A DNA stretch of 64,000 nt from Planctomycetota bacterium (GCA_016776905.1 JADHSM010000016.1:25698-89697); one strand, 5' to 3'; counted from the stretch's first letter, positions 42,814 through 52,620 are shown. A program made the numbers and translations. The notes: generated from the sequence alone by a model not told the origin.

Positions 42814-43944
42814 TCAAGAGCAACTTTCCTCCTGCAATCCCTCATCTTCTTCGAGGGCACCCACCTCTGCATGAGTGGGAAAGAGTTCAGCAACGATTCG
42901 ACGGAAATCTTCCGCGTCCTTCGCTACTGTGATTTCTGAACGAAATGCTCTGGCTCCAGGTATCCCACCCAGATACCGGGCTGCGAATTTCCGCATCAAT
43001 ACGGTTCCGAATGGATCTCCATGGAGTTCCACCAGTTGTCCATGATGCCGCAGAAGTTGTTCTTTCTGTTCCTCCAGTTCAGGAGGGGCGGGAATCGGTT
43101 CTCCACGCAGGGCTGCCGTAATCTCACGGAACACCCACGGGGCACTGAGGCATCTTCGTGCCACCATCACGCCAGCCGCACCGGTATTTTCCAGAGCCTC
43201 TAACGCACTCTCCGCAGATGAGACATCTCCATTGGCGATGACAGGTATCGAAACCGTTTCAACAACTTCTCGTATCCTAGAATGATTGACGGGTATTCCG
43301 TATCCATCTTTCGCCGTTCTTCCATGAACGGTAAGACCGACGGCACCCGCACTCTCCACTGCTCTCGCCACGTCACAAGCAGTGATCAATTCTTGTTGAG
43401 GACCCAATCGTATTTTTGCTGTTACGGGAACCTCTCCGGCCCCTCGAACGGTCGCTTCTACCATTCTTGCAATCGTCGCAGGATCTCTCAGGAGCGTTGC
43501 ACCGGCGCCCTGCTTGCCCATGATTCGTTTTTTGGGGCAGCCAAAGTTGAGATCGATGATAGAGATCCCCAGATCAACCAGACGTCGTGCGGCTTCTTCG
43601 ACCATCTCCGGCTCACGATCCCAAAGTTGCACTCCCAAAGGGCGAGGCTCATCTTCGACTCCAAAGAGACGCTCCGGAGAAATAGTCCCTTTGACCCAAC
43701 CCCCCGCAGAGACCATCTCTGTGTACATCAAACCACACCCACCCAGTTCACGAACCAATCGGCGAAAAACGAGATCGGTAAATCCAGCAATCGGCGCTTG
43801 AAGAACCGGTGTCTCCAATTCCAAAGATCCCAGTTTCAATTTCTGGGGCCATGTCTGGACTGTCCCCTCTTCAGTGGAAGAGGGCGACGTACCCGGCGGT
43901 AGTGAAGGAGGAGTTACGAGATCTGTCACCGATTCAACTTTCAT
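42814..43944 (-). CDS. dus: tRNA-dihydrouridine synthase (DusB-type)
   Basis: A 376-residue FMN enzyme reducing uridines in tRNA D-loops. LQAPIAGFTDLVFRRLVREL opens the TIM barrel, IIDLNFGCPKKRIMGKQGAG holds the catalytic Cys, LTVHGRTAKDGYG the FMN phosphate region, and PVIANGDVSS a further flavin site. A helical domain ends at PTHAEV. The N-terminus has a 35-residue Ser/Thr/Pro-rich extension before the barrel. It precedes the phosphodiesterase-like gene by 13 bases. Confidence 0.92.
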   Translation of the reverse strand: MKVESVTDLVTPPSLPPGTSPSSTEEGTVQTWPQKLKLGSLELETPVLQAPIAGFTDLVFRRLVRELGGCGLMYTEMVSAGGWVKGTISPERLFGVEDEPRPLGVQLWDREPEMVEEAARRLVDLGISIIDLNFGCPKKRIMGKQGAGATLLRDPATIARMVEATVRGAGEVPVTAKIRLGPQQELITACDVARAVESAGAVGLTVHGRTAKDGYGIPVNHSRIREVVETVSIPVIANGDVSSAESALEALENTGAAGVMVARRCLSAPWVFREITAALRGEPIPAPPELEEQKEQLLRHHGQLVELHGDPFGTVLMRKFAARYLGGIPGARAFRSEITVAKDAEDFRRIVAELFPTHAEVGALEEDEGLQEESCS

Positions 43945-44186
43945 TCCTTGGTTGGTCGACCTGCGTCCATGAAGTTTGGCTGTTCATGAAGTTCGGGGTT
44001 CTCCCTAGAGGGTATCGATTTCTGAGCCCCAGTGCCAATCACTGTTGAGGAAGCTTCCGATAGAATTCTGCGACATTCTTGACTGCCACTCACGAAGACT
44101 CCACGGTTTCGTCCTCGCTGATCCTCGCATGGATTCGAGGGAGCACCTCCCTCCCTGTTCAGCCCTCATTCATGAGCGGCTCCGGC

Positions 44187-45947
44187 CTATCCGGTGACTT
44201 GTTCCGACCTCAGAGAAAGCGCCTCCAAGAGTTCAGCCTCACCGATATCTTCTTTTCCTGCCAAATCTGCAATTGTCCGGGAGACTCTGAGAAATCGAGT
44301 CCAAGAGCGGATAGAAAAGACATTCTCAGACTCGATCTGACGTAAAAGACTTCGCCCTCCAGAACTGAGACGCAGCCAGCGATCCCGATCTGCCCATTCC
44401 AAAGATCGATTGGTCCCCGGTTGTGCCCGACGAGTCATTTGCTGGCGAGCCTCAAGAACTCTCTCCAGAATCTGAGCGGAAGATTCCGCTGCTGTGGAAG
44501 AAAGACCATCTGCCAAAAAGGAAACGGGCTCCCTCTCCAAAACCACACGCAGATCAAATCGATCCAAGAGCGGCTCCGACAAACGTCGAGAATATCTTTG
44601 ATGGTCAGCGGCTCGACAACGACACTTTTTGCGCCCCCCTCCTCCACAAGGACAAGGGTTCATCGCGGCGACCAATAAAAACTCTCCAGGGAATGTGATC
44701 GTTCCACTCGCTCGAGACAAAGTGATGCTGCCCTCCTCGAGAGGCTCCCTCAATGCTTCAAGAGTTGCGGCAGAAAGTTCAGGAAACTCATCCAGAAACA
44801 AAATTCCCCTATGAGCTCTCGAGATTTCTCCAGGAATAGGAGGGGATCCCCCTCCTATTAATCCCGCCGCTGTGATGCTGTGGTGAGGGGAGCGAAATGG
44901 GCATTTCGTATTTAGAAATGTCGTCGATATCGCTCCCTCACTCCTCTCATTGCCCCTCTCATCCGAACACTCTTCAGAAGAGCGTGGAATCGTGCTCGAC
45001 GGTTGAGATTCATCCCACGATGATTCATCCCACGATGATTCATCCCACGAAGATTCATCCCACGAAGAATCTCCAGACAGTTCTGTCACCTGAAAAACCT
45101 CGAGGGCATGTTCGCGACTCAACCTCGGCAGGAGTCCCTGTAATCGGCGAGCCAACATCGATTTTCCACAACCAGGGGGGCCCACCAATAAGAGAGGATG
45201 CTCTCCTGCAGCACAGATTTCGAGAGCTCTTCTTCCTCGTAACTGTCCTTGAACCTCGGACATATCCGGAAGTGAAGACAAGTCCCGCTCCTCGCGCTCG
45301 TGATCACTCCCCACAGACTCCGCCCTAGAAATAGGATGTTCAGTCTGTTGGAACTCTGTACTCGTCTCCTTTAACTCTGTACTCGTCTCCTTTAACTCAT
45401 CGACCACCTGCTCCAAACATTGGGCAGCTCCAATTTGAATGGGGAATCTCACGACTTCCTTCGCCAAGGTCACATATCGAGAAGGCACATAGATACGAGG
45501 ACCGGGTACTTCTTTTTCGGGTTCGACGAAATGCACCTTCTTCATGATCGAATGCTCGGCAATCGCACGAATGATGCTCAAACCTCCTCTGATCGATCGG
45601 ATTCTTCCATCCAAAGCCAGTTCTCCCACGAAAGCCTGATTCCGAAGTCTCGATCTTGATATTTGGCCACTCTCGACCAAAATTCCGATAGCGATCGCCA
45701 AATCGAGTGTCGATCCGTCCTTGGCCCGTGCGGCCGGAGCCAAATTGATCACGATGCGATGACGGTCGGGAAAGACGAACCCTGAATTCTCGAGCGCAGA
45801 ACGAATACGCTGTCGAGATTCTCGTATCCCGGGGCCCGGTAAACCCGTGATGACAAATGCCGGCAAAGCAGGGATCAGATCGACCTCGACTTCGACAATA
45901 CGTCCCTGAAACCCTGCCAAATCCCCGGAAAATAGACGGAACGCCAT
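44187..45947 (-). CDS. comM: ComM/YifB-type AAA+ protein
   Basis: A 586-residue protein of the magnesium-chelatase-like family, begun at the ATG at 45947 with AGGAG six bases before it. The N-terminal Lon-protease-like fold (GRIVEVEVDLIPALPAF, DLAIAIGILVESGQI) leads to the AAA+ domain with Walker A GPPGCGKSMLARRL, CPFRSPHHSITAAGLIGGG and RGILFLDEFPELS, then CPCGGGGRKKCRC zinc-like cysteines and YSRRLSEPLLDRFDLRV. In Vibrio, ComM is a helicase for branch migration in natural transformation. Two inserts made of short tandem repeats (KETSTEL twice, SSWDE four times) make it about 80 residues longer than usual. Confidence 0.9.
   Translation of the reverse strand: MAFRLFSGDLAGFQGRIVEVEVDLIPALPAFVITGLPGPGIRESRQRIRSALENSGFVFPDRHRIVINLAPAARAKDGSTLDLAIAIGILVESGQISRSRLRNQAFVGELALDGRIRSIRGGLSIIRAIAEHSIMKKVHFVEPEKEVPGPRIYVPSRYVTLAKEVVRFPIQIGAAQCLEQVVDELKETSTELKETSTEFQQTEHPISRAESVGSDHEREERDLSSLPDMSEVQGQLRGRRALEICAAGEHPLLLVGPPGCGKSMLARRLQGLLPRLSREHALEVFQVTELSGDSSWDESSWDESSWDESSWDESQPSSTIPRSSEECSDERGNERSEGAISTTFLNTKCPFRSPHHSITAAGLIGGGSPPIPGEISRAHRGILFLDEFPELSAATLEALREPLEEGSITLSRASGTITFPGEFLLVAAMNPCPCGGGGRKKCRCRAADHQRYSRRLSEPLLDRFDLRVVLEREPVSFLADGLSSTAAESSAQILERVLEARQQMTRRAQPGTNRSLEWADRDRWLRLSSGGRSLLRQIESENVFSIRSWTRFLRVSRTIADLAGKEDIGEAELLEALSLRSEQVTG
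45007..45066 (-). repeat. 15-bp tandem repeat, four copies, inside comM
   Basis: Four units of GATTCATCCCACGAT or GATTCATCCCACGAA head to tail on the plus strand, encoding SSWDE four times on the minus strand. They lie in a surface insert just after the Walker A helix region of the ATPase domain. Confidence 0.95.
45352..45393 (-). repeat. 21-bp tandem duplication inside comM
   Basis: Two identical 21-base units (plus strand AACTCTGTACTCGTCTCCTT plus T), encoding a KETSTEL repeat in the linker between the Lon-like and AAA+ domains. Identity of the copies suggests a recent duplication. Confidence 0.92.
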
Positions 45948-46285
45948 GAGTGACTCCTGCGTTTCAGTGATAACCCGCACATTCCCGGCAGAAATCGTTT
46001 TCTGTCGGTCTCTGGATAAATTTCGTCCTTGTTGCGCAAACTGTTCTGAGTACCGATTTCTGAACGCTGCGTGGAATCATCTTCTTCAGGAGGCCTGTTC
46101 AACGATTTTGAGTAAGACCCTCACCCCTCCTGCTCTCTGATCAGACAGTCTCCCCCCGAATATGGGTGTTCTGGTTCTTCTGGCGTTGAGGGGCTATACT
46201 TCAGCCACTTCCCAAGGAATGACCAGCCCAGGTCGTCGTGGAAATTTTCAAGGACCCACACCTGCTCCACCATGAAGGGGGCCCC
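45948..46285. other. intergenic region between comM and the S41 protease gene
   Basis: A 338-base divergent region with no convincing gene; short open frames here are extensions of the neighbours or lack start signals. TATACT at 46195-46200 is a good -10 element for the plus-strand protease gene, but no strong -35 box stands 16-18 bases before it. No RNA gene or repeat was seen. Confidence 0.5.
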
Positions 46286-48703
46286 ATGCCATTTCTCTGG
46301 TCCAAGATTTCAACTCAAAACGCATCTGACTCACGATCCGAGATCTCGAGATCCGCTCAAACGGGTATTCCTGCGTTTGCATTTTCAGTTTCAGGCTGGC
46401 TCCTCTGCGGGGTTCTGATCCTCGGAATCTTGTCTTGCTCGACCACTGAAAGCCATGCTGCAGTAGCGCCGTATTCGGACGGCAAGGTCAGCAAAATAGT
46501 CGATCGACACGCCGGAGGTGATCTGGATCAAATCTGGAAGGGATCCACCGAATTAGAACGTCTCGGTGATGACTCCATCGGTGAGATTCAAGGGCTTCTC
46601 GGCCATGAAAATACGGGAGTCCGATTGATGGGAGCAAAAGCACTGCTCTCGCTAGGCGAGCTCGACGGCATACGCGATATTTTACTCAAGATCGTGAATA
46701 ACGCCGACAACGACTCTGCAGAACGCAGCTCTGCTCTCTACCTATTGGGTGAGTTCAATGACAAAAAGACCACAGAAGGCCTTCGAGGAATGGTCGAGAA
46801 TCTCAAAGGAGATGCTCTTCTAAGAATCGAATTAGGCCGTGCTCTCTACAAGGTGTCGAAGGATCGCTCTGAAACGAGAGCTCTTCTGCAACCACTCCTC
46901 ACTGTCGATGACTCCTTAGCGCGCACTGGGGCAGCACTCGTCCTCGCAGAACTCGGCTTCATGGACGGGGATGTGAAACGGGTACTGAGATCGATAGAGT
47001 TGGAGCCATCTCGCCAAGGAACACTCGCACGCTTGCTACTTGCCCAAGACAATCTTCTTCGAGCGATCGAAAATGAACAAGATGCCAGCCCCCCTGAAAC
47101 AGATGCAGAAAAGGAACTGGAAGCGTCACGAAGAATGGCAGCCGCCCAGTTAGAAATCCTTTCTCTGGAAAAAGCGATCTCTGATAAGGATGTTCAGATT
47201 CAGAGACTTCAAAGACGGGGCTCTCGAAACGGGGGCGGACATCCTCTCCTCGACGAGCTGCTTCAGCGCATCGAGCGATTCTATGTCGACCCAGCCTTGG
47301 TTGACCAAGAAGAACTGATCAGCGAAGCGGCCAAGGGAATGGTCGCGAGCCTTGATCCCTTCTCATCTTTCATGGACGTCGATGATACAAAAGAATTCTA
47401 CGAAGGTATCAGCGGGATTTACGCCGGGATTGGCGCACAAGTTCAAAAAGACCTCGATACCGATACTCTAAAAATCATTCGCCCCATCTACAAAGGCCCC
47501 GCCTATCGCGAAGGCATGATCAGCGATGACCTCGTCGTCGAAGTTGACGGGATTCCCACGAAGGGAAAACCGCTCGATGAAATCGTCAAGGGCCTCAAAG
47601 GGAAGCCCGGGACGCCTGTGACTCTCAAAGTGGTTCGCAGAGGCTGGCGAGAAGCCCGAGACTTTATCGTGACTCGGGAAACGATCCAGCTCGACTCGAT
47701 GCTCCATCAAATGCTACCGGGAGACATCGGATACGTGTCATTGGCCCAGTTTGGAGATACGGCTGTCGCAGAAGTGTTTGCGGCCCTCGATGATCTCGAA
47801 ACCCAGGGCATGCGTGGCTTGATCCTTGACCTGCGAAGAAACCCCGGTGGATATCTTGAATCTGCGGTCAAGCTTGTGGACGAGTTTGTCGATGACACCT
47901 CAATGCCGATCGTCGCTCAAAAATCAAAGAGTGGCATCTTTGAAAACTCTGAACGCTTTGCCACAGAAGGAAAACGTCAGGATTACCCCATGGTAGTCCT
48001 CGTTGACGAATCCAGTGCCAGTGCGTCAGAGATCGTTTCAGGCGCACTGCAAGATTTCAAGCGCGCGAAACTGATCGGTAAAAAGTCTTACGGAAAGGGA
48101 AGTGTCCAAAGACTTCTTCCCATGTCCCGACAGATTCAAACTCTTCTGGGTGGAGAATCGACTCTTCGTCTCACCGTTCAACGCTACTACCTCCCGAGTG
48201 GTCGCTCGATTCACACCGAAAGAGACTCCGACGGAAAGATTGTTACAGAAGGTGGCGTTTCTCCTGATCTCGAAGTGAGCTTGAAAGAGATTCCTCTTTG
48301 GAGAGCCGAAGCCGTTGGGAAAATGATCGACGAAGAAGCCTTCAAAGTCTGGATCGATGAGCACGCAGAAGAAAATGAGGAACTGATTTCAAAAATCATC
48401 CTCGAAGGTACGGGAGAAAATGGCCTGGAATACCCCGGATTCGCTGACTGGCTCGCAGGATACAAAGATTCGGGCGTGACTGAAGAAGACGCCCGCAATG
48501 GTCTCAGAAGTCGCCTCCGTCGTCGTGAAGAAGATCGCCGAGGACAACAGTTCGCATGTGACTTCGTAGAAGACCTTCAACTGCAAGCGGCCATCGTTGA
48601 CATCTTGGCCAGCCTAGGAACAGAGCTTTCAACGATTCCTCAATACAACAAGATTGAGAATGAATCACCGGACGAGAAAGAGACGGAACCCGAAAGTCTT
48701 TAG
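46286..48703 (+). CDS. S41-family C-terminal processing protease with HEAT-like N-terminus
   Basis: An 805-residue exported protease, read from the ATG at 46286 (GAAGGGG upstream); a GTG at 46238 is also open. The hydrophobic segment SGWLLCGVLILGILSCSTT ends in a possible lipobox. Residues about 75-290 contain HEAT-like repeats (NTGVRLMGAKALLSLGEL; ERSSALYLLGEFND; ARTGAALVLAELG), followed by a coiled coil. Then come the PDZ domain (IRPIYKGPAYREGMISDDLV) and the S41 core with the nucleophile Ser in VDESSASASEIVSGAL and Lys in GKKSYGKGSVQ. C-terminal helices follow. CtpA-type proteases trim periplasmic proteins and peptidoglycan enzymes. HEAT repeats at the N-terminus are not usual and may recruit substrates. 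Confidence 0.88.
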   Translation: MPFLWSKISTQNASDSRSEISRSAQTGIPAFAFSVSGWLLCGVLILGILSCSTTESHAAVAPYSDGKVSKIVDRHAGGDLDQIWKGSTELERLGDDSIGEIQGLLGHENTGVRLMGAKALLSLGELDGIRDILLKIVNNADNDSAERSSALYLLGEFNDKKTTEGLRGMVENLKGDALLRIELGRALYKVSKDRSETRALLQPLLTVDDSLARTGAALVLAELGFMDGDVKRVLRSIELEPSRQGTLARLLLAQDNLLRAIENEQDASPPETDAEKELEASRRMAAAQLEILSLEKAISDKDVQIQRLQRRGSRNGGGHPLLDELLQRIERFYVDPALVDQEELISEAAKGMVASLDPFSSFMDVDDTKEFYEGISGIYAGIGAQVQKDLDTDTLKIIRPIYKGPAYREGMISDDLVVEVDGIPTKGKPLDEIVKGLKGKPGTPVTLKVVRRGWREARDFIVTRETIQLDSMLHQMLPGDIGYVSLAQFGDTAVAEVFAALDDLETQGMRGLILDLRRNPGGYLESAVKLVDEFVDDTSMPIVAQKSKSGIFENSERFATEGKRQDYPMVVLVDESSASASEIVSGALQDFKRAKLIGKKSYGKGSVQRLLPMSRQIQTLLGGESTLRLTVQRYYLPSGRSIHTERDSDGKIVTEGGVSPDLEVSLKEIPLWRAEAVGKMIDEEAFKVWIDEHAEENEELISKIILEGTGENGLEYPGFADWLAGYKDSGVTEEDARNGLRSRLRRREEDRRGQQFACDFVEDLQLQAAIVDILASLGTELSTIPQYNKIENESPDEKETEPESL

Positions 48704-48720
48704 TCTAAAACTGTAGATCA

Positions 48721-48760
48721 AAAAAAGCCCTGCTGCGCGATTGCGCAGCAGGGCTTTTTC
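48721..48760. terminator. bidirectional intrinsic terminator
   Basis: A 13-base-pair perfect stem (arms 48726-48738 and 48743-48755, four-base loop GATT), rich in G-C, flanked by a run of A on the left and T on the right. It lies between the convergent S41 protease gene and the cytochrome b562-like gene and should stop transcription in both directions. Confidence 0.92.
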
Positions 48761-48807
48761 ATAGGTCAAAACACGGTTAAACATGATTCGTCAAAAAAAC
48801 GTTTTGG

Positions 48808-49308
48808 TTAATCATCTTCCCTGAAAGTCTCATGACCACGTTTCTTCAGATCACTTATTTTCTTTGCCAAGATTCCGGCTGTCTCGACGTCCCCCTCTAG
48901 AAGTGCTTTCTCGATCAAGCACCACTGTTCGAGCGTAGAGACGATTCCCATTCGATACCCTTTGAGCATCTCAGCCTTCTCTTTACCCTCGAGAGCTTCA
49001 ACGACTGCAGGGATATACCTTTTAGCAGCCAAGGTCGATTCCTGCGCTTTTTGAACATGCTTCAGAGCTTCTTTTGCATCACTTTTACGTAAGGCTCTCC
49101 GAAAAGATTTCCCTGCAGATTTCATCCCCTTCATCGCTGTATCAATGGCTTCGTCACCACTGGGAGTACTTTCTTCTTTAGTATTCGCAGAATCTTGGGC
49201 TTTCAGGAAACCTGCTCCTGTAGTCCCTATCACTGGAAGAGAAAATACAACGACTAAGCTCAGGATCGACAGCAACCAACCCCAATGGATTTGGTGGGCA
49301 TTCAACAA
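48808..49308 (-). CDS. cytochrome b562-like four-helix protein
   Basis: A 166-residue exported protein: signal or anchor segment (WLLSILSLVVVFSLPVIGTT, residues 11-30), a linker, then about 110 residues that line up with E. coli cytochrome b562. DTAMKGMKSAGKSF offers Met59 or Met62 where b562 has its axial Met7, and KKRGHETFR holds His159 where b562 has His102 in the closing YHQKYR. The MLKGYRMGIVSTLEQW helix matches MKDFRHGFDILVGQ in spacing. Haem b binding is therefore likely but inferred. There is no CXXCH, so no covalent haem. It lies 39 bases after carB; electron-transfer partners are not evident. Confidence 0.7.
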   Translation of the reverse strand: MLNAHQIHWGWLLSILSLVVVFSLPVIGTTGAGFLKAQDSANTKEESTPSGDEAIDTAMKGMKSAGKSFRRALRKSDAKEALKHVQKAQESTLAAKRYIPAVVEALEGKEKAEMLKGYRMGIVSTLEQWCLIEKALLEGDVETAGILAKKISDLKKRGHETFREDD

Positions 49309-49347
49309 AACATACCTTCTTTCAATAAAGAAACCCCTCGTGGATTC

Positions 49348-52300
49348 TCAACAGTATTCACGCCATGGCTTGACCAATAGCTCCTCGGGATCCCGAATTT
49401 TCCATAAAGCATCGACGAAAAGATTCGCAGCCTGAACGTTCGTCAACAATCCAATACCGTAATCAACGGTCTTGCGTCGTACCAAATACCCACTGGTCAA
49501 ATCTTTTCTCTCGAGGCTCCTTGGGATATTGATAACAAGGTCTATCAAACCCTTCTCGATCGCCTCAATCGCATCCATGGGAATATCGTCCCCAGTGAAT
49601 TCGTCGTCTCTGAGCGGCATCCTCAAAGCCTTGGTGTCGATATCATTTTCTTTGAGGAAATCATGGGTGCCTTTTGTGGCGTAGACGGGAATATCGAGAG
49701 ATTGAAGTTTGCGGGCGCTTTCTAGGAAATCGACTTTGTCTTCAATCTTTCCAGTGGTCAAAAGGATTCCCTTTTTAGGCAATTTGAATCCTACGGAAAG
49801 CATCGCCTTGAGATAGGCTTCCTCAACATGATCACCTAAGCAGGCAACTTCTCCTGTAGAAGCCATCTCGACTCCCAGAAGAGGGTCTGCCCCCTTCAAT
49901 CGGGAAAAGGAGAACTGCGGAGCCTTCACTCCTACGAAATCAAACTCGAAAGCAGACTTGGCAGGAGGATCGACCTTCTCCCCGAGCATGCAACGAATCG
50001 CATATTCGATGAAGTTCTCTTTCAGAATCTTCGACACGAAGGGGAAGGAACGGGACGCACGAAGATTACACTCGATCACTTTGATGTGATTGTCCCTGGC
50101 AATGAATTGAATGTTGTAAGGCCCCGTAATATTCAGAGCCTCAGCAATCAACTTTGATATTTTTTTGATACGACGAGAAGTTTCGAGGTAAAGACGCTGC
50201 GAAGGGAAAACCATCGTAGCATCTCCCGAGTGAACTCCAGCATTTTCCACGTGCTCACTAATGGCATAGCAAACAACTTTGCCGTCCTGAGCAACGCCGT
50301 CCCATTCAATCTCTTTAGCACCAGCGATAAATTTGGAGACCACAACGGGATGTTCTCTGGAAACATCAGCAGCGGCTTTCAGGTAGCTATCCATTTCATC
50401 GTCAGAGTGTGCCACGCTCATGGCCGCGCCACTCAGAACATAACTGGGCCTGATCAGGACTGGATAGCCGCAGCCCTCAGCAAAGGACCGCGCATCCTCA
50501 ACACTGGTCAGTTCTCGCCATTCGGGTTGATCGATACCAAGGTCGTCGAGCAAGGAAGAGAATTTTTCCCTGTTCTCTGCCCGGTCGATGTCTTCAACCT
50601 TAGTCCCGAGAACCTTGACTCCACGATTCCCCAAGGGAATCGCCAACTGGTTAGGAATCTGACCGCCGACACTGATCACGACCCCCTGAGACTGTTCACG
50701 CTCAAAGATGTCGAGAACTCGTTCGAGACTCAACTCCTCGAAGTACAGACGATCACAGGAGTCATAATCCGTGGAAACGGTCTCCGGATTATAATTGATC
50801 ATCACAGTTCGATGGCCACTACGACCGAGGGCCTGAACCGCATTGACCGCACACCAATCGAACTCCACGGAAGATCCGATTCTGTAGGCTCCCCCTCCCA
50901 ATACGACGTAAGGAGCAGGATCTTTCGGCTCTACGTCATCTACAGATCCATTGTAGGTCATGTAGAGGAAATTGGTCTGGGCAGGATACTCCGCGGCCAA
51001 GGTGTCGATTTGTTTAACGACAGGCTTGATACCGAGAGACTCACGGCGATCGCGAACTTCGAGAGCCGCAGCGTATCCAGGAGCGATCTGTGTTTCTCGT
51101 TTCACTGCTCGCGAAATCTGATTATCACTGAAGCCCAATTCTTTGGCGCGTCTAAACAAGCCACTGGGCAAATCATTCAACCCGAACTGTCGAATATGCT
51201 GCTGACACGTCACGACTTCGAGAACTCGCTCCAAGAACCAAGGCGTGATATGGGTCAGTTGATGAATCTTCTCAACGCTCCAGCCTTTTCGAAGTGCTTC
51301 GCCAATCGCAAATATCCGTTCCTCAGTGGGAACGACCAAGAGCTCTTGGAGATTCTCCTCGGCGAAGTGATCACGGGCTGATACCAGCCCATGTGCGCCC
51401 ACTCCCAACATACGGCAGGCTTTCTGAAGAGCCTCTTCGAAGCCACGGCCTATGGCCATCACTTCACCCACACTCTTCATTTCACTACCAAGGCTCGTAG
51501 AGACGCGTCTGAATTTCTTAAGATCCCAACGAGGCATCTTGATCACACAGTAATCAAGGGCAGGCTCAAAGCAGGATGCCGTGACTTGAGTGATACTATT
51601 GGGCACATCGATCAAGCAATGCCTCAACGCAAGTTTGGCTGCCACAAAGGCCAGTGGATAACCGGTCGCTTTTGAAGCCAGAGCCGAAGAGCGAGACAAA
51701 CGTGCATTCACTTCGATGATTCGATATTCGTCACTCTGCGGATGCAATGCGAACTGCACGTTACATTCCCCGACGACTCCCAAATGCTGAATCAACCTGA
51801 TCGATATCGAACGTAGTCGATGGTAATCACGGTCGCTCAGTGTTTGAGAAGGAGCAACAACAATACTCTCTCCAGTATGAATACCGAGAGCATCAATGTT
51901 TTCCATGTTGCAAACAGTGATGCAATTATTCATCGCATCCCGAACAACTTCGTATTCGATTTCTTTCCAACCCTCGAGGTACTCTTCAACCAAGATTTGC
52001 GGAACGGTTGCGAGGGCGTTTGTCGCCATGTCCTTCAGTTCCTCGACATTTCTGGCGATTCCGGAGCCTTTACCCCCCAATGAGAATGCCGAGCGAACCA
52101 TGACAGGAAAAGAAATCTCCTCAGCGGCTTCTAAAGCACTCTCAAGATCTTCACAAGCACGGCTTCGAGGAGTATCCATACCAATGGAGTGCAAAACCTC
52201 TGCGAACAGATGTCGATCTTCGGTGGTACGAATCGTATCGAGAGGTGTACCGAAGACTTCCACTCCATGCTTTTCTAAAATACCGAGATCGTCTAATTCG

Positions 52301-52620
52301 ATGCCGCAGTTCAGCGCTGTTTGACCACCGAATGAGAGTAGCAAACCATCGGGTTTCTCTCTTTCGATGACACGCTCCACGAAGTGAGCATTTACAGGGA
52401 GGAAGTACACCTCGTCTGCCAAATCTTCACTCGTTTGAATTGTTGCAATATTCGGATTCACGAGGACGGTTTTAATTCCTTCTTCCTTCAAGGCTTTGAT
52501 CGCCTGAGATCCAGAATAATCAAACTCGCCTGCCTCACCGATTTTGAGAGCCCCACTTCCAAGGATCAAAACCTTACGAGGTTTTAGTACTTCAATGTTT
52601 TCATGAGAGGTCTTATTCAT
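49348..52620 (-). CDS. carB: carbamoyl-phosphate synthase, large chain
   Basis: A 1090-residue subunit that makes carbamoyl phosphate from ammonia, bicarbonate and two ATP for pyrimidines and arginine. Both ATP-grasp halves are present: first VLILGSGALKIGEAGEFDYS and IDDLG region with EVNARLSRSSALASKATGYP, second YVVLGGGAYRIGSSVEFDWC and CNLRASRSFPFVSKI. The C-terminal allosteric MGS-like domain follows (FLESARKLQSLDIPVYATKG). Length is normal. It overlaps carA by four bases (ATGA). Confidence 0.97.
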   Translation of the reverse strand: MNKTSHENIEVLKPRKVLILGSGALKIGEAGEFDYSGSQAIKALKEEGIKTVLVNPNIATIQTSEDLADEVYFLPVNAHFVERVIEREKPDGLLLSFGGQTALNCGIELDDLGILEKHGVEVFGTPLDTIRTTEDRHLFAEVLHSIGMDTPRSRACEDLESALEAAEEISFPVMVRSAFSLGGKGSGIARNVEELKDMATNALATVPQILVEEYLEGWKEIEYEVVRDAMNNCITVCNMENIDALGIHTGESIVVAPSQTLSDRDYHRLRSISIRLIQHLGVVGECNVQFALHPQSDEYRIIEVNARLSRSSALASKATGYPLAFVAAKLALRHCLIDVPNSITQVTASCFEPALDYCVIKMPRWDLKKFRRVSTSLGSEMKSVGEVMAIGRGFEEALQKACRMLGVGAHGLVSARDHFAEENLQELLVVPTEERIFAIGEALRKGWSVEKIHQLTHITPWFLERVLEVVTCQQHIRQFGLNDLPSGLFRRAKELGFSDNQISRAVKRETQIAPGYAAALEVRDRRESLGIKPVVKQIDTLAAEYPAQTNFLYMTYNGSVDDVEPKDPAPYVVLGGGAYRIGSSVEFDWCAVNAVQALGRSGHRTVMINYNPETVSTDYDSCDRLYFEELSLERVLDIFEREQSQGVVISVGGQIPNQLAIPLGNRGVKVLGTKVEDIDRAENREKFSSLLDDLGIDQPEWRELTSVEDARSFAEGCGYPVLIRPSYVLSGAAMSVAHSDDEMDSYLKAAADVSREHPVVVSKFIAGAKEIEWDGVAQDGKVVCYAISEHVENAGVHSGDATMVFPSQRLYLETSRRIKKISKLIAEALNITGPYNIQFIARDNHIKVIECNLRASRSFPFVSKILKENFIEYAIRCMLGEKVDPPAKSAFEFDFVGVKAPQFSFSRLKGADPLLGVEMASTGEVACLGDHVEEAYLKAMLSVGFKLPKKGILLTTGKIEDKVDFLESARKLQSLDIPVYATKGTHDFLKENDIDTKALRMPLRDDEFTGDDIPMDAIEAIEKGLIDLVINIPRSLERKDLTSGYLVRRKTVDYGIGLLTNVQAANLFVDALWKIRDPEELLVKPWREYC

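Noticed and set aside
50230..51381. 383-codon open frame on the plus strand opposite carB
   Set aside because: It lies fully within carB, which is intact and highly conserved; its product shows no domain, and long antisense frames arise from codon bias.
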